The notes below the pieces were generated by a model. That model saw nothing but the letters and a program-made list of their open reading frames with translations. It was not told the DNA's origin and ran no database searches. The translations under genes and the position numbers were made by a program. 64,000 nt of DNA from an uncultured Pseudokineococcus sp. (GTDB lineage Bacteria; Actinomycetota; Actinomycetes; Actinomycetales; Quadrisphaeraceae): NCBI RefSeq assembly GCF_947495735.1, contig NZ_CANMAA010000007.1, forward strand, positions 124,001-188,000, in the 5' to 3' direction. This document shows, one piece after another, positions 25,442 through 33,538 of this stretch. Position 1 is the stretch's first letter. Every line of letters starts with the position of its first letter.

Positions 25442-26287
25442 GTGGCTCGCACGGCAGCACGACACCGGAAGCACGGAGGCCGCGTCGCCACGGCGGCCTC
25501 GATCGCCTGCGTCGCCGTCGGTCTCGGGCTCGTCGGATCGGCGCTGGCCGACGACGGGGAGGCCCCCGTGGAGCCTCCGCGCACGGCCGCGGACGTGGCC
25601 GCCGCGCCGTTCTCCCCGGGCGGCGACGACGCGACCTCCGTGCCCGCCCCCACGACCGCCGAGCCGACCCCGGCGCAGACCACCCAGGAGCCGCGCGACC
25701 CGGACCGGGCGACCAAGGGCGACGTCATGCCCACGACCGCCCTCGCGCCGGAGGGCGACATCCCCGGGCTGGTCCGCATCCCGCCCCCGCCCCCCGCGCC
25801 CGAGCCGGAGGTCGAGGTGGCCGAGGTCGTCGCCGAGCCGGTCCGGCTGCGCGTGCCCGCCGTCGGCATCGACACCGACCTGCTGCACCTGGGGCTGAAC
25901 GAGGACGGGACCCTCGCCGTCCCGCCGAGGACCGGTCCGGACAACCTCAAGGCGTCCTGGTACGACGGCTCGCCGCGGGCGGGCCAGGTGGGCCCGACCG
26001 TCATCGCCGGGCACATCGACTCCCGCGAGGGCCCCTCGGTCTTCTACCGGCTCGGCGAGCTGGAGCCGGGCGACGAGGTCCACGTCGACCGGGCCGACGG
26101 CACGACGGCGACCTTCGTCGTCGACACGGCCGAGCGCTACCCCAAGGACGACTTCCCCACCCAGCGCGTGTACGGCAGCACCGACGACCCGCAGGTGCGC
26201 CTGATCACCTGCGGCGGCGTGTTCGACCGCACGACCGGGCACTACCGGGACAACACGGTGGTCTACGGCCACCTCGTGGAGGACTGA
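25442..26287 (+). CDS. Class F sortase
   Basis: Membrane-anchored cysteine transpeptidase, 281 aa. After a short basic start there is one signal anchor (about 20-36, ASIACVAVGLGLVGSALA) and a long Pro/Thr/Glu-rich linker to about residue 130. The sortase beta-barrel follows: catalytic His in IAGHIDS, catalytic Cys in LITCGG, and the conserved Arg in HYRDNTVVYGHL near the C-terminus. The start is GTG. The class E/F type in actinomycetes is often an orphan enzyme acting on unlinked substrates. No LPxTG protein is visible in the window. A broken second copy of its 3' end lies at 15081-15215. Confidence 0.92.
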   Translation: MARTAARHRKHGGRVATAASIACVAVGLGLVGSALADDGEAPVEPPRTAADVAAAPFSPGGDDATSVPAPTTAEPTPAQTTQEPRDPDRATKGDVMPTTALAPEGDIPGLVRIPPPPPAPEPEVEVAEVVAEPVRLRVPAVGIDTDLLHLGLNEDGTLAVPPRTGPDNLKASWYDGSPRAGQVGPTVIAGHIDSREGPSVFYRLGELEPGDEVHVDRADGTTATFVVDTAERYPKDDFPTQRVYGSTDDPQVRLITCGGVFDRTTGHYRDNTVVYGHLVED

Positions 26288-26303
26288 GCGGCCCCGCGAC
26301 GCC

Positions 26304-26345
26304 GACGGCCCGTGCGGTCTCCCGTCAGGGACCGCACGGGCCGTC
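26304..26345. terminator. Strong hairpin after the sortase gene
   Basis: Perfect 16-bp stem (26304-26319 with 26330-26345; arm begins GACGGCCCGTGCGGTC) and a 10-base loop, 17 bases after the sortase stop. The facing luciferase-like gene ends at 26420, so it may serve both strands. Its left arm is duplicated at 15202-15215. Confidence 0.85.
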
Positions 26346-26419
26346 TCGCTGCGTCCGACCGACGGTCCGGGGACCGCTCGCTGCGGAGGCGGGTCGTGGA
26401 CCCGCGCTGCGCGGGGTCC

Positions 26420-27409
26420 CTACGCGGCGACGAGGGACACGGCCTGCGCCGTGAGCTCGACCGAGCGCACGCGCGCCGCGGTGGTGGGCCCGGCGTGGGC
26501 GGTGATGAGCTCGTCGGCGTTCGCGTGCGCCGCGAAGGCGGCGAGCTGCTCGCGGACGTCCTCCGGGGTGCCCGCGGCCGTGTGCGTCATCATCGCGTCC
26601 ACCTGGGCACCCGCCCCGGCGTCGAGGAGCACGTCCGCCTCGGCGTCGGTCATCGTGCGGCCGCGGCCGAACAGCAGGACGGCGCGGGAGCGGCGCACGA
26701 CCGCCCGGTGCTCCTCGGCCTCCTCGCGGGAGTCGGCCGCGAGGACGTTGATCCCGGCGATGACGTGCGGGGCGTCCAGCTGCTCCGACGGCTGGAAGTC
26801 GCGGCGGTAGGTCGCCACGGCGGCCGTGAGCGCCTGCGGGGCGAAGTGCGAGGCGAAGGCGTAGGGCAGCCCGAGCGCCGCCGCGAGCTGGGCGCCGAAC
26901 AGCGACGACCCGAGGATGTACAGCGGCACGTCGGTGCCCGCGCCGGGCGAGGCCTGCACGCCCGGCACGAGCGAGCGCCCGGCGAGGTAGCCCTGCAGCT
27001 CCTGGACGTCGCGGGGGAAGGAGTCGGCGGCCGACGGGTCGCGCCGCAGGGCGTACATCGTGTTCTGGTCCGAGCCGGGCGCGCGCCCCAGGCCGAGGTC
27101 GATGCGCCCGGGGTGGATGGACGCCAGCGTGCCGAACTGCTCCGCGATCGTCAGCGGGGCGTGGTTGGGCAGCATGACGCCGCCCGCGCCGAGCCGGATG
27201 GTGCTCGTCTGCGCCGCGACGTGCGCGATGAGCACCGACGTCGCCGACGAGGCGATGGCCGGCATGTTGTGGTGCTCGGCGTACCAGACCCTGCGGTAGC
27301 CGTTGGCCTCCGCGGCCCGGGCCAGGGCGACGCTGCCGGCGATGCTCTCGCCGACGCTGTGCCCGGCGTCGACGGGGGCGAGGTCCAGGACGGACAGGGG
27401 GACGGACAT
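26420..27409 (-). CDS. LLM-class flavin-dependent oxidoreductase
   Basis: Bacterial-luciferase-like monooxygenase (MsnO8/alkanal-type subgroup), 329 aa, TIM-barrel enzyme using a reduced flavin. Features: [16 protein letters not shown] start, [10 protein letters not shown] with the conserved His, [13 protein letters not shown], and [14 protein letters not shown]. The ATG at 27409 follows GAGGTG. It stands alone, opposite to the sortase gene and 103 bases from the threonine synthase stop on the same strand. fbiC is present in the genome, but this subgroup is usually FMN-linked and the sequence alone does not prove F420 use. Confidence 0.88.
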   Translation of the reverse strand: MSVPLSVLDLAPVDAGHSVGESIAGSVALARAAEANGYRRVWYAEHHNMPAIASSATSVLIAHVAAQTSTIRLGAGGVMLPNHAPLTIAEQFGTLASIHPGRIDLGLGRAPGSDQNTMYALRRDPSAADSFPRDVQELQGYLAGRSLVPGVQASPGAGTDVPLYILGSSLFGAQLAAALGLPYAFASHFAPQALTAAVATYRRDFQPSEQLDAPHVIAGINVLAADSREEAEEHRAVVRRSRAVLLFGRGRTMTDAEADVLLDAGAGAQVDAMMTHTAAGTPEDVREQLAAFAAHANADELITAHAGPTTAARVRSVELTAQAVSLVAA

Positions 27410-27512
27410 GCGGGTCACCTCGGTGCTCGGAGCGGCTCCCGGCGTCAGGTGGTGACGTCGGGCACCGGCTCCAACGAGCACCGGGCCCGCCGTAGTCCCG
27501 CGCCGGCGGACG

Positions 27513-28781
27513 TCAGGGGGTGCGCACGTCCAGCCGGCCGTCCTTCGCCACCACGGGCACCTCCCCGCCGACGTCGACGGAGACGGCGTCGGGGTAGATG
27601 ATCCCCGCGCCGGTGTTGAGGACCACCACCTCCTCGTCGGCGCCGATCCACCCCGACCCGCGCAGCCGGCGGACGGCGGAGACGACGGCGGCGCCCTCGG
27701 GGCACAGGAACAGCCCCTCCCGGGCGCCCACGACGCGCAGCTCCTCGAGCAGCTCGGCGTCGTCGACCGCCAGGGCCGTGCCCCCGGTCTCCCGGACGGC
27801 CTGCAGCACGAGGAAGTCGCCCAGCGCCTTGGGCACCGTGATGCCGAAGGCGACCGTCGAGGCGCCCACCCACGGCTCGGATACGTCGGCGCCGGCCTCG
27901 AAGGCCCGCACGATCGGCGCGCAGCCGGTCGACTGGACGGCCACGAGACGCGGCATCGGCCCGCTGATCCAGCCCAGCTCGAGCAGCTCGTGCAGCGCCT
28001 TCCAGATGCCGATGAGCCCGACCCCGCCGCCGGTCGGGTAGGCGATGACGTCGGGCATCCGCCAGCCCAGCTGCTCGGCGATCTCGAAGCCCATCGTCTT
28101 CTTGCCCTCGATGCGGTAGGGCTCCTTGAGCGTCGCGACGTCGGTCCAGCGCTCCGGGTCGTCGGCGACGGCCGCGGCGACCAGCTTGCCGGCGTCGCTG
28201 ATGAGCCCGTCGACGAGGTGGAGCTGCGCCCCGGCCGCCACGCACTCGGCCCGCGTGATCGTCGGGGCGCCCACCGGCATCGCCACGAGCAGCGGGATGC
28301 CCGCCCGCGCGGCGTAGGCGGCCCACGCCGCGCCGGCGTTGCCGTTGGTCGGCATCGCCAGACCGCGCACGCCCAGCTCGGCGGCCCGGGAGACCCCGAC
28401 CGCAGCGCCGCGCGCCTTGAACGACCCCGTCGGCAGCAGCCCCTCGTCCTTGACGAGCAGACGGCCGACGTCGAGGTCCTCGGCCAGGCGCGGCAGGTCG
28501 AGCAGCGGCGTCATGCCCTCCCCCAGGGTGACGACGCCCGCGGGCGACTGCACCGGCAGCACCTCGTGGTAGCGCCACAGGTCGGGCGCCCGACGGGCGA
28601 CGTCGTCCGGCGTCACGACCACCGCCCCGAGGTCGTACCGCGCCAGCAGCGGGGAGCCGTCCCGCGGGCACAGCCCCTGGTGCACCGACGCGTCGAGGCG
28701 GTCCCCGCAGCGCGGGCACTCCAGGTGGGACAGCGTGCTCCAGGGGGGTCCGCCGGCAGTCGTCGCCACGTCGTCGCTCAC
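27513..28781 (-). CDS. thrC: Threonine synthase
   Basis: PLP-dependent conversion of O-phosphohomoserine to threonine, 422 aa. The N-terminal zinc-ribbon-like start has CPRCG (22-26) and CPRDG, with the fourth Cys replaced by Asp. The PLP lysine is Lys122 in [11 protein letters not shown], the phosphate loop TGGGVGL is present, and the C-part contains [12 protein letters not shown]. The GTG start at 28781 precedes SDDVATT; the frame is open far upstream but without coding character. It is a stand-alone gene, not next to hom or thrB, so it may be a second paralogue (threonine synthase-like PLP enzymes are common). Divergent from an MFS gene. Confidence 0.82.
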   Translation of the reverse strand: MSDDVATTAGGPPWSTLSHLECPRCGDRLDASVHQGLCPRDGSPLLARYDLGAVVVTPDDVARRAPDLWRYHEVLPVQSPAGVVTLGEGMTPLLDLPRLAEDLDVGRLLVKDEGLLPTGSFKARGAAVGVSRAAELGVRGLAMPTNGNAGAAWAAYAARAGIPLLVAMPVGAPTITRAECVAAGAQLHLVDGLISDAGKLVAAAVADDPERWTDVATLKEPYRIEGKKTMGFEIAEQLGWRMPDVIAYPTGGGVGLIGIWKALHELLELGWISGPMPRLVAVQSTGCAPIVRAFEAGADVSEPWVGASTVAFGITVPKALGDFLVLQAVRETGGTALAVDDAELLEELRVVGAREGLFLCPEGAAVVSAVRRLRGSGWIGADEEVVVLNTGAGIIYPDAVSVDVGGEVPVVAKDGRLDVRTP

Positions 28782-28898
28782 GCGCCCATCCTCACCCCCG
28801 TCCGCCTCGCCGGCCCGCGCCGGGGCGGCGGAGCAGCGCGAGGGCGGAACCGGTGGCCGGCGGTCGGGGGCCCGCCGGCGGACCGGCAGGATGGCGAG

Positions 28899-30143
28899 GT
28901 GACAGGACGTGCGCCGGCCGGGGACCTCGCTGCGCGCACCGGTCGGGCCGCACCGCCGACGGCGCTCGTCATCGCCGCCGTCCTCGTCGTCGCGCTGAGC
29001 CTGCGCGGGCCGATCGTCGCCGTCGCGCCGGTGCTGGGCCGTCTCACCGAGGACCTCGGGCTCGGGCCCTCGACGGCCGGCCTGCTCACGACCATCCCCG
29101 TCGTCTGCTTCGCCCTCGCCGCACCGCTCGCCTCGGCGCTCATCGCGCGGGTCGGCCCCGGCGCCGCCGTGTGGTGGTGCCTCGCCGGAGTGGCGGCCGG
29201 CACCGCGCTGCGCTCGTCGGGCGGCACCGAGGTCGTCCTGGCCGGCACCGCCGTCATCGGCACGGCGATCACGGTCGGCAACATCGTCGTCCCCGTCATC
29301 ATCCGGCGGTCGGTGCCGCCCTCGCGCACGGGGGCGGCGACAGGCGCCTACACCGCCGCGCTGAACGTGGGCTCGATGCTCACCTCCCTCGGCACCGAGC
29401 CCCTCGCCCAGCTGCTCGGCTGGCGCGCCGCGACGGCGTCGTGGGCGGTGCTGGCCCTCGCCGGCGCCGTCCTGTGGGGCCTCGCGACGCTGCGCCGGCG
29501 CCCGCTGGCCGCAGAGGCCCCGCGCGAGCGGGGGGCCGAGGACGCGCCCGCGCCGACCGCCCCGGCGCACCGGCCCGCGTGGGCGCCGGCCGTCCTCACG
29601 GTCGGCTTCGGCGCCCAGGCGTTCGCCTACTACGGCCTCACCGCGTGGATGCCGACCCTCCTCGCCGACCGGCTGGGCCAGAGCCCGGCCGAGGCGGGCG
29701 CGGCGTCGTCGGTCTTCCAGGTGATGGCGGTCGTCGGGGCGCTGGGCGTGCCCGTGCTCCTCGCGCGCTCCTCCCCCGAGCGGGTGCTCGGGCCCGTGGG
29801 CGCCTGCTGGCTCGCCCTGCCCGTGGGCCTCCTGCTCGCGCCGGAGCTGTGGCTCGTGTGGACGGCCCTCGGCGGCGCGGCCCAGGGCGGGGTCTTCACC
29901 CTGGTCTTCGTGCTCGTCGTGCGGCTGTCCTCCGACGACCGGCAGGCGCGGCGCACCTCGGCGCTCGTGCAGGGCGGCGGCTACGCGCTCGCCGCGCTCG
30001 GGCCCTCGGTCGTCGGCGTCGTGCACGACGCGACGGGCGGCTGGGACGCCCCGCTCGTCGTCGTCGCGGGCGCGCTCCTCGTGCTCGTGCTCGCCACCGG
30101 GAGCGTGGCGCTGACGGTGGGCCGCGGCGCCGCCCGGGCCTGA
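28899..30143 (+). CDS. MFS transporter, CynX/NimT family
   Basis: Twelve-span major facilitator, 414 aa. The family hallmark is ALSLRGPIVAVAPVLGRL in the first span, followed by GLLTTIPVVCFALAAPLA and a second half starting near residue 228 (FGAQAFAYYGLTAWMPTLL). Relatives carry cyanate, 2-nitroimidazole or small anionic compounds; the substrate here is unknown. The GTG start at 28899 has GGCGAG just before it. Divergent from threonine synthase by 117 bases. Its 3' end runs directly into a 41-bp repeat array rather than a simple hairpin. Confidence 0.9.
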   Translation: MTGRAPAGDLAARTGRAAPPTALVIAAVLVVALSLRGPIVAVAPVLGRLTEDLGLGPSTAGLLTTIPVVCFALAAPLASALIARVGPGAAVWWCLAGVAAGTALRSSGGTEVVLAGTAVIGTAITVGNIVVPVIIRRSVPPSRTGAATGAYTAALNVGSMLTSLGTEPLAQLLGWRAATASWAVLALAGAVLWGLATLRRRPLAAEAPRERGAEDAPAPTAPAHRPAWAPAVLTVGFGAQAFAYYGLTAWMPTLLADRLGQSPAEAGAASSVFQVMAVVGALGVPVLLARSSPERVLGPVGACWLALPVGLLLAPELWLVWTALGGAAQGGVFTLVFVLVVRLSSDDRQARRTSALVQGGGYALAALGPSVVGVVHDATGGWDAPLVVVAGALLVLVLATGSVALTVGRGAARA

Positions 30144-30387
30144 GCGCACTCCGTCGGCACATCGCCGCCGGGAGGCGCCGTCCCCGGCACCCTGTCGGCA
30201 GGACGCCGCGGGGACAGGCTCCGCTACGCACCCTGTCGGCAGATCGCCGTCTGGAAGGGCTGCTGAGCGCACTGTGTCGGCAGATCGCCGTCAGGGGGGC
30301 CGCGCTCCACACCTTGTCGGCAGAACGCCGTCAGGGGGCCGCGCTCCGGCACCTCGTCGGCAGATCGCCGGCGGAAGGGCCTCGGGG
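30144..30387. repeat. Tandem repeat array A, 40-41 bp unit, convergent junction
   Basis: About six imperfect units begin at 30146, 30187, 30228, 30269, 30309 and 30349 (period 41,41,41,40,40). Each carries a core like CACCCTGTCGGCAGATCGCC, which is nearly self-complementary (CGGC...GCCG). The array fills the space between the MFS stop and the GNAT stop, which face each other. Same family as arrays at 49453 and 57843. Confidence 0.85.
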
Positions 30388-30921
30388 TCAGGCCGGCGGG
30401 ACGGCCTTGGTGAAGCAGACGCTGACGTCCAGGACGTCGTACGGCGCGAAGACGGGGACCCGGTCCCAGCCCTCGCGCTCGTAGAGCGCGATCGCCTCGG
30501 GCTGCAGGTCGCCGGTGTGCAGGTGCAGGCGCCCGACGCCGAGACGTCGCGCGCTCACCTCCACCTGGCGCAGGGCCTGCGCCGCGAGGCCGCGGCGTCG
30601 CCCCGCCGGGGCGACGTAGACCTTCTTCACCTCGGCGAGGCGGTCGGGCCCCTCCCCCAGCCACCGCAGGGTGGCGGTGGCCACGGGCTCCTCGCCCAGC
30701 AGCGCCACCCACGTCGTCAGCCAGGCCGTGCCCGGCGGCATCACGAGCGCGGAGAACAGGTCCTCGACGTGGGCGTAGCGCACCGACATCTCGGCGTCCA
30801 TGGCCACGCGCAGGGCCGCCGGCGCCGGGTCGTCCCAGCCCCGCTCGACCCACCGCACCGGCAGCGCCGCCGGCGGAAGCGGCTCGCCCGGAGGCGTCAG
30901 CGTCGTCACGGCCCCGAGCAT
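30388..30921 (-). CDS. GNAT-family N-acetyltransferase
   Basis: Acetyl-CoA-dependent acyltransferase, 177 aa. The central acetyl-CoA site reads VKKVYVAPAGRRRGLAAQAL (V-x5-R-R-G-x-A), followed by LHLHTGDLQPEAIALYEREGW, the normal GNAT end. The substrate is unknown. The start could be ATG 30921 or GTG 30909. The first lies two bases from the arm of the strong hairpin at 30923-30957, so the mRNA leader would include or begin in that structure. Convergent with the MFS gene across repeat array A. Confidence 0.88.
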   Translation of the reverse strand: MLGAVTTLTPPGEPLPPAALPVRWVERGWDDPAPAALRVAMDAEMSVRYAHVEDLFSALVMPPGTAWLTTWVALLGEEPVATATLRWLGEGPDRLAEVKKVYVAPAGRRRGLAAQALRQVEVSARRLGVGRLHLHTGDLQPEAIALYEREGWDRVPVFAPYDVLDVSVCFTKAVPPA

Positions 30922-30922
30922 G

Positions 30923-30957
30923 CCGCAGGCCGCGCCGGGGACCGGCGCGGCCTGCGG
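30923..30957. terminator. Perfect 16-bp hairpin downstream of catalase
   Basis: CCGCAGGCCGCGCCGG pairs perfectly with 30942-30957 around a 3-base loop. It is 77 bases after the catalase stop and directly before the GNAT start on the same strand, so it probably ends catalase transcription and separates the two genes. Confidence 0.8.
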
Positions 30958-31033
30958 TCGTGCTCACGTGCGGTGCTGCTCAGGTGACGGGGTGCTCACC
31001 GGGGGTGGTGCTGCGGGCCCGGCCCGCGGGCGC

Positions 31034-32686
31034 TCAGCGCTGCACGCGCTCGTTCGCCACGCAGTGCGTCATGGCGAGGCCCTCGACGTCGCGGGGGCCG
31101 TTCTTGCCGAGGTTGCGGGCCCGCTCGAGCTCGTCCTCGGTCAGCGTCTGCGTGGCCAGCGGCTCGAGCCCGCGGACGTCGTCCGCCGAGATGCCGATGC
31201 CCTCGCCGACCCGGCCGCCCAGCTCGTCGTCGCACATGAGCAGGTGCCACACCATGCGCTCGGCGATGGGCCGGTCGCAGGTGCCGAGCGCGCCGGTCAG
31301 GTTGGCGACGAGCTCGTCCTTCTCCCACTGCTCGGACAGCTGGTAGCGCTGACCGGCCTGCAGGTAGTCGTTCGTGCGCTCGATCCGCTTGCGCGTGAGG
31401 CGCCCGGTGATCTCGGGGCCCTGCACGTCGTGCGTGGGGTAGGTGCCCTCGCGCAGGCCGCCGATGATGGACGGCTCGTAGTTGACCGTCGGGTTGACGC
31501 CCTCGGGGCGGTCCACGACGTAGGTCATGGCGCCGTCGCGCTGGTTGGTGGCCACGCGGGCGCCCTTGGGCGAGTTGACCGGCAGCTGCAGGTAGTTCGG
31601 GCCCACCCGGTAGCGCTGGGTGTCGCTGTAGGAGAACGTCCGCCCGACGAGCATCTTGTCGTCGGAGAAGTCGAGCCCGTCGACGAGGACGCCGGTGCCG
31701 AAGGCGATCTGCTCGCTCTCGGAGAAGAAGTCCTGCGGGACGCCGTCCAGCGTCATGGTGCCGACCTTGCCCAGCGGGAAGCGGTTCTCGTCCCAGACCT
31801 TGGTGTCGTCCAGCGGGTCGAAGTCGAGCTCCGGGTGGTCGTGGTCGTCCATCATCTGGACGTACAGGTCCCACTTTGGGAAGTCCCCGGCCTTGATCGC
31901 GTCGTAGAGGTCGCGCGTGTGCGATCCGAGGTCGGAGCCCTGGACCACGGCGGCGTCGTCAGCGGTGTAGGACTTCACGCCCTGCTGCGGGAGCCAGTGG
32001 TACTTCACCAGCTTGGTCTCGCCCTGGGCGTTGACCCACTTGTAGGTGTTGACGCCGAAGCCCTGCATCTCGCGGTAGGACGCCGGGATGCCGCGGGGCC
32101 CGAAGACCAGCGTGACCATGTGCATGGCCTCGGGGCTCTGGGAGATGAAGTCGAAGACGCGGTTGGCGACCTGGCGCTCGAAGTCGACCGGGTCCGGCTT
32201 CTGGCTGTGGATGAAGTCGGGGAACTTGATGGCGTCGCGGATGAAGAAGACGCCGAGGTTGTTGCCGACGAGGTCCCAGTTGCCGTCCTCGGTGTAGAAC
32301 TTCACCGCGAAGCCGCGGGGGTCGCGGGCCACCTCGGAGGAGTCGCGGCCGCCGGCCACCGTCGAGAAGCGGATCGCCAGGTCGGTCTTCTTGCCGGCCT
32401 CGGAGAACAGCTTGGCGCGGGTGTAGGTGGCGATGGGCTCCTCGCCCCACGCCCCGGTGGCCTCGAAGTGCCCGAAGGCCGTGGTCCCGCGGGCGTGCAC
32501 GACGCGCTCGGGGATCCGCTCGCGGTCGAAGTGGCTGATCTTCTCGAGGAACTGGTAGTTCTCGAGCGTCGCCGGGCCGCGCGAGCCCACCGTGCGCTGG
32601 TTCTGGTTGTCGTAGACCTGGTGGCCCTGGCGGTTGGTCAGGACGGGCTGCTCGCCCTGCGTCGTGCGGTCGCCGGTCGTCGTCAT
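31034..32686 (-). CDS. katA: Heme catalase
   Basis: Monofunctional catalase decomposing hydrogen peroxide, 550 aa. Distal His64 in [10 protein letters not shown], distal Asn region [11 protein letters not shown], and the proximal heme Tyr motif [17 protein letters not shown]. The remaining core is the normal catalase fold and the C-terminal helical domain reads [18 protein letters not shown]. No flavodoxin-like extension, so it is a small-subunit type. ATG at 32686. A FurA-like site lies about 90 bases upstream and an ankyrin-repeat gene precedes it on the same strand. Regulation by peroxide through a Fur-family protein is inferred; no furA gene is in the window. Confidence 0.97.
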   Translation of the reverse strand: MTTTGDRTTQGEQPVLTNRQGHQVYDNQNQRTVGSRGPATLENYQFLEKISHFDRERIPERVVHARGTTAFGHFEATGAWGEEPIATYTRAKLFSEAGKKTDLAIRFSTVAGGRDSSEVARDPRGFAVKFYTEDGNWDLVGNNLGVFFIRDAIKFPDFIHSQKPDPVDFERQVANRVFDFISQSPEAMHMVTLVFGPRGIPASYREMQGFGVNTYKWVNAQGETKLVKYHWLPQQGVKSYTADDAAVVQGSDLGSHTRDLYDAIKAGDFPKWDLYVQMMDDHDHPELDFDPLDDTKVWDENRFPLGKVGTMTLDGVPQDFFSESEQIAFGTGVLVDGLDFSDDKMLVGRTFSYSDTQRYRVGPNYLQLPVNSPKGARVATNQRDGAMTYVVDRPEGVNPTVNYEPSIIGGLREGTYPTHDVQGPEITGRLTRKRIERTNDYLQAGQRYQLSEQWEKDELVANLTGALGTCDRPIAERMVWHLLMCDDELGGRVGEGIGISADDVRGLEPLATQTLTEDELERARNLGKNGPRDVEGLAMTHCVANERVQR

Positions 32687-32776
32687 GGCTGTCCTCTCCT
32701 CGGTCCTCGCCGTCGGGCGGGTGCCGTGCTCGACGGCCGTTCCCCGCTGGGCGGCACCTGCCGCCCCGGCTCCTAT

Positions 32777-32791
32777 TCTGGACTGGTTCCA
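32777..32791. promoter_or_regulatory. FurA-box-like site upstream of catalase
   Basis: TCTGGACTGGTTCCA closely resembles the FurA site I recall before mycobacterial katG (TCTTGACTGATTCCA, 13 of 15 identical, from memory). It is in a locally AT-richer patch 91 bases from the catalase start. Inferred repressor site. Confidence 0.5.
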
Positions 32792-32891
32792 ACCTAGCCC
32801 ACCGGAGAGCCCGTGGCACCCCTCCGGCCGGCGGTCCTGCGACGGGCGCCCCGGGTGGGCCCACGGGCGCCCGCCCGGCGGACCGCGCCGC

Positions 32892-33395
32892 TCAGGGGCG
32901 CAGGGACGGGTCCTGCAGCAGCTCGAGCATCGCGGGGAGCTCGAAGACGCGGGCGGTCTCCACCGCCGACCTCGGGCCCGCGTCGGGCTCGGCGCCCGCC
33001 GCCAGCAGCGTGCGCACGACCTGCTCGTCCTGGCGGAAGACGGCGGCGGCCAGGGCCGACTGCCCGCGGTCGTTGGTCCGCTCGACGTCGGCCCCGCGCT
33101 CGAGCAGCACCCGGACGGCGTCGTGCTGCTGGTGGTAGGCGGCGAGGACGAGCAGCGTGTCGCCCGAGGAGTTCGTGAGGTCGACCGGCACCCCCTTGTC
33201 CACCACCTCGGCGAGCTCGTCCGCGCGGCCCTCGCGGGCGGCGTCGAAGACGCCGTGCAGGAAGGCGAGCTCCTCCGCCGTCAGGTCGGGGACCGCGGTG
33301 GCGGAGCCGCCCGCCGCCTCGTCGGGTCCGGTCGGGCTCGTGCCGGGCACGGGGGGCGGTGCGCCGTCGCCGTGCTGGTGGTCTGCCTGGCTCAT
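32892..33395 (-). CDS. Ankyrin-repeat protein
   Basis: Small cytosolic protein, 167 aa, with a disordered first 40 residues and about three ankyrin repeats: [40 protein letters not shown], and [20 protein letters not shown]. The ATG at 33395 is the first in the coding frame. It is directly upstream of catalase on the same strand with a 205-base gap. In Pseudomonas a periplasmic ankyrin protein (AnkB) is needed for full KatB catalase activity (established); this protein lacks a signal peptide, so a similar partnership would be cytosolic. It is an interaction module with no catalytic residues. Confidence 0.88.
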   Translation of the reverse strand: MSQADHQHGDGAPPPVPGTSPTGPDEAAGGSATAVPDLTAEELAFLHGVFDAAREGRADELAEVVDKGVPVDLTNSSGDTLLVLAAYHQQHDAVRVLLERGADVERTNDRGQSALAAAVFRQDEQVVRTLLAAGAEPDAGPRSAVETARVFELPAMLELLQDPSLRP

Positions 33396-33470
33396 GCCCC
33401 GACGGTAGGACGCCCCCCCGACGTCGGCCCGTCGTCCGGGGCGCTCGCGCCGCACCCCGGCACGACAGCG

Positions 33471-33508
33471 GCGGCCCGGCGACGACACGTGCGTCGTCAC
33501 CGGGCCGC
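33471..33508. terminator. Hairpin after phoX
   Basis: A 16-bp stem with one mismatch (33471-33486 with 33493-33508, loop ACGTGC), 31 bases beyond the phoX stop on the minus strand. Confidence 0.75.
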
Positions 33509-33538
33509 CGCGGAGCGCCCCGACCGGCGGGGCGGGCG

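Noticed and set aside
26420-27409. F420-dependent oxidoreductase
   Set aside because: The protein is luciferase-like, but its motifs fit the flavin-dependent MsnO8/alkanal group. Presence of fbiC in the genome is not evidence for this enzyme's cofactor.
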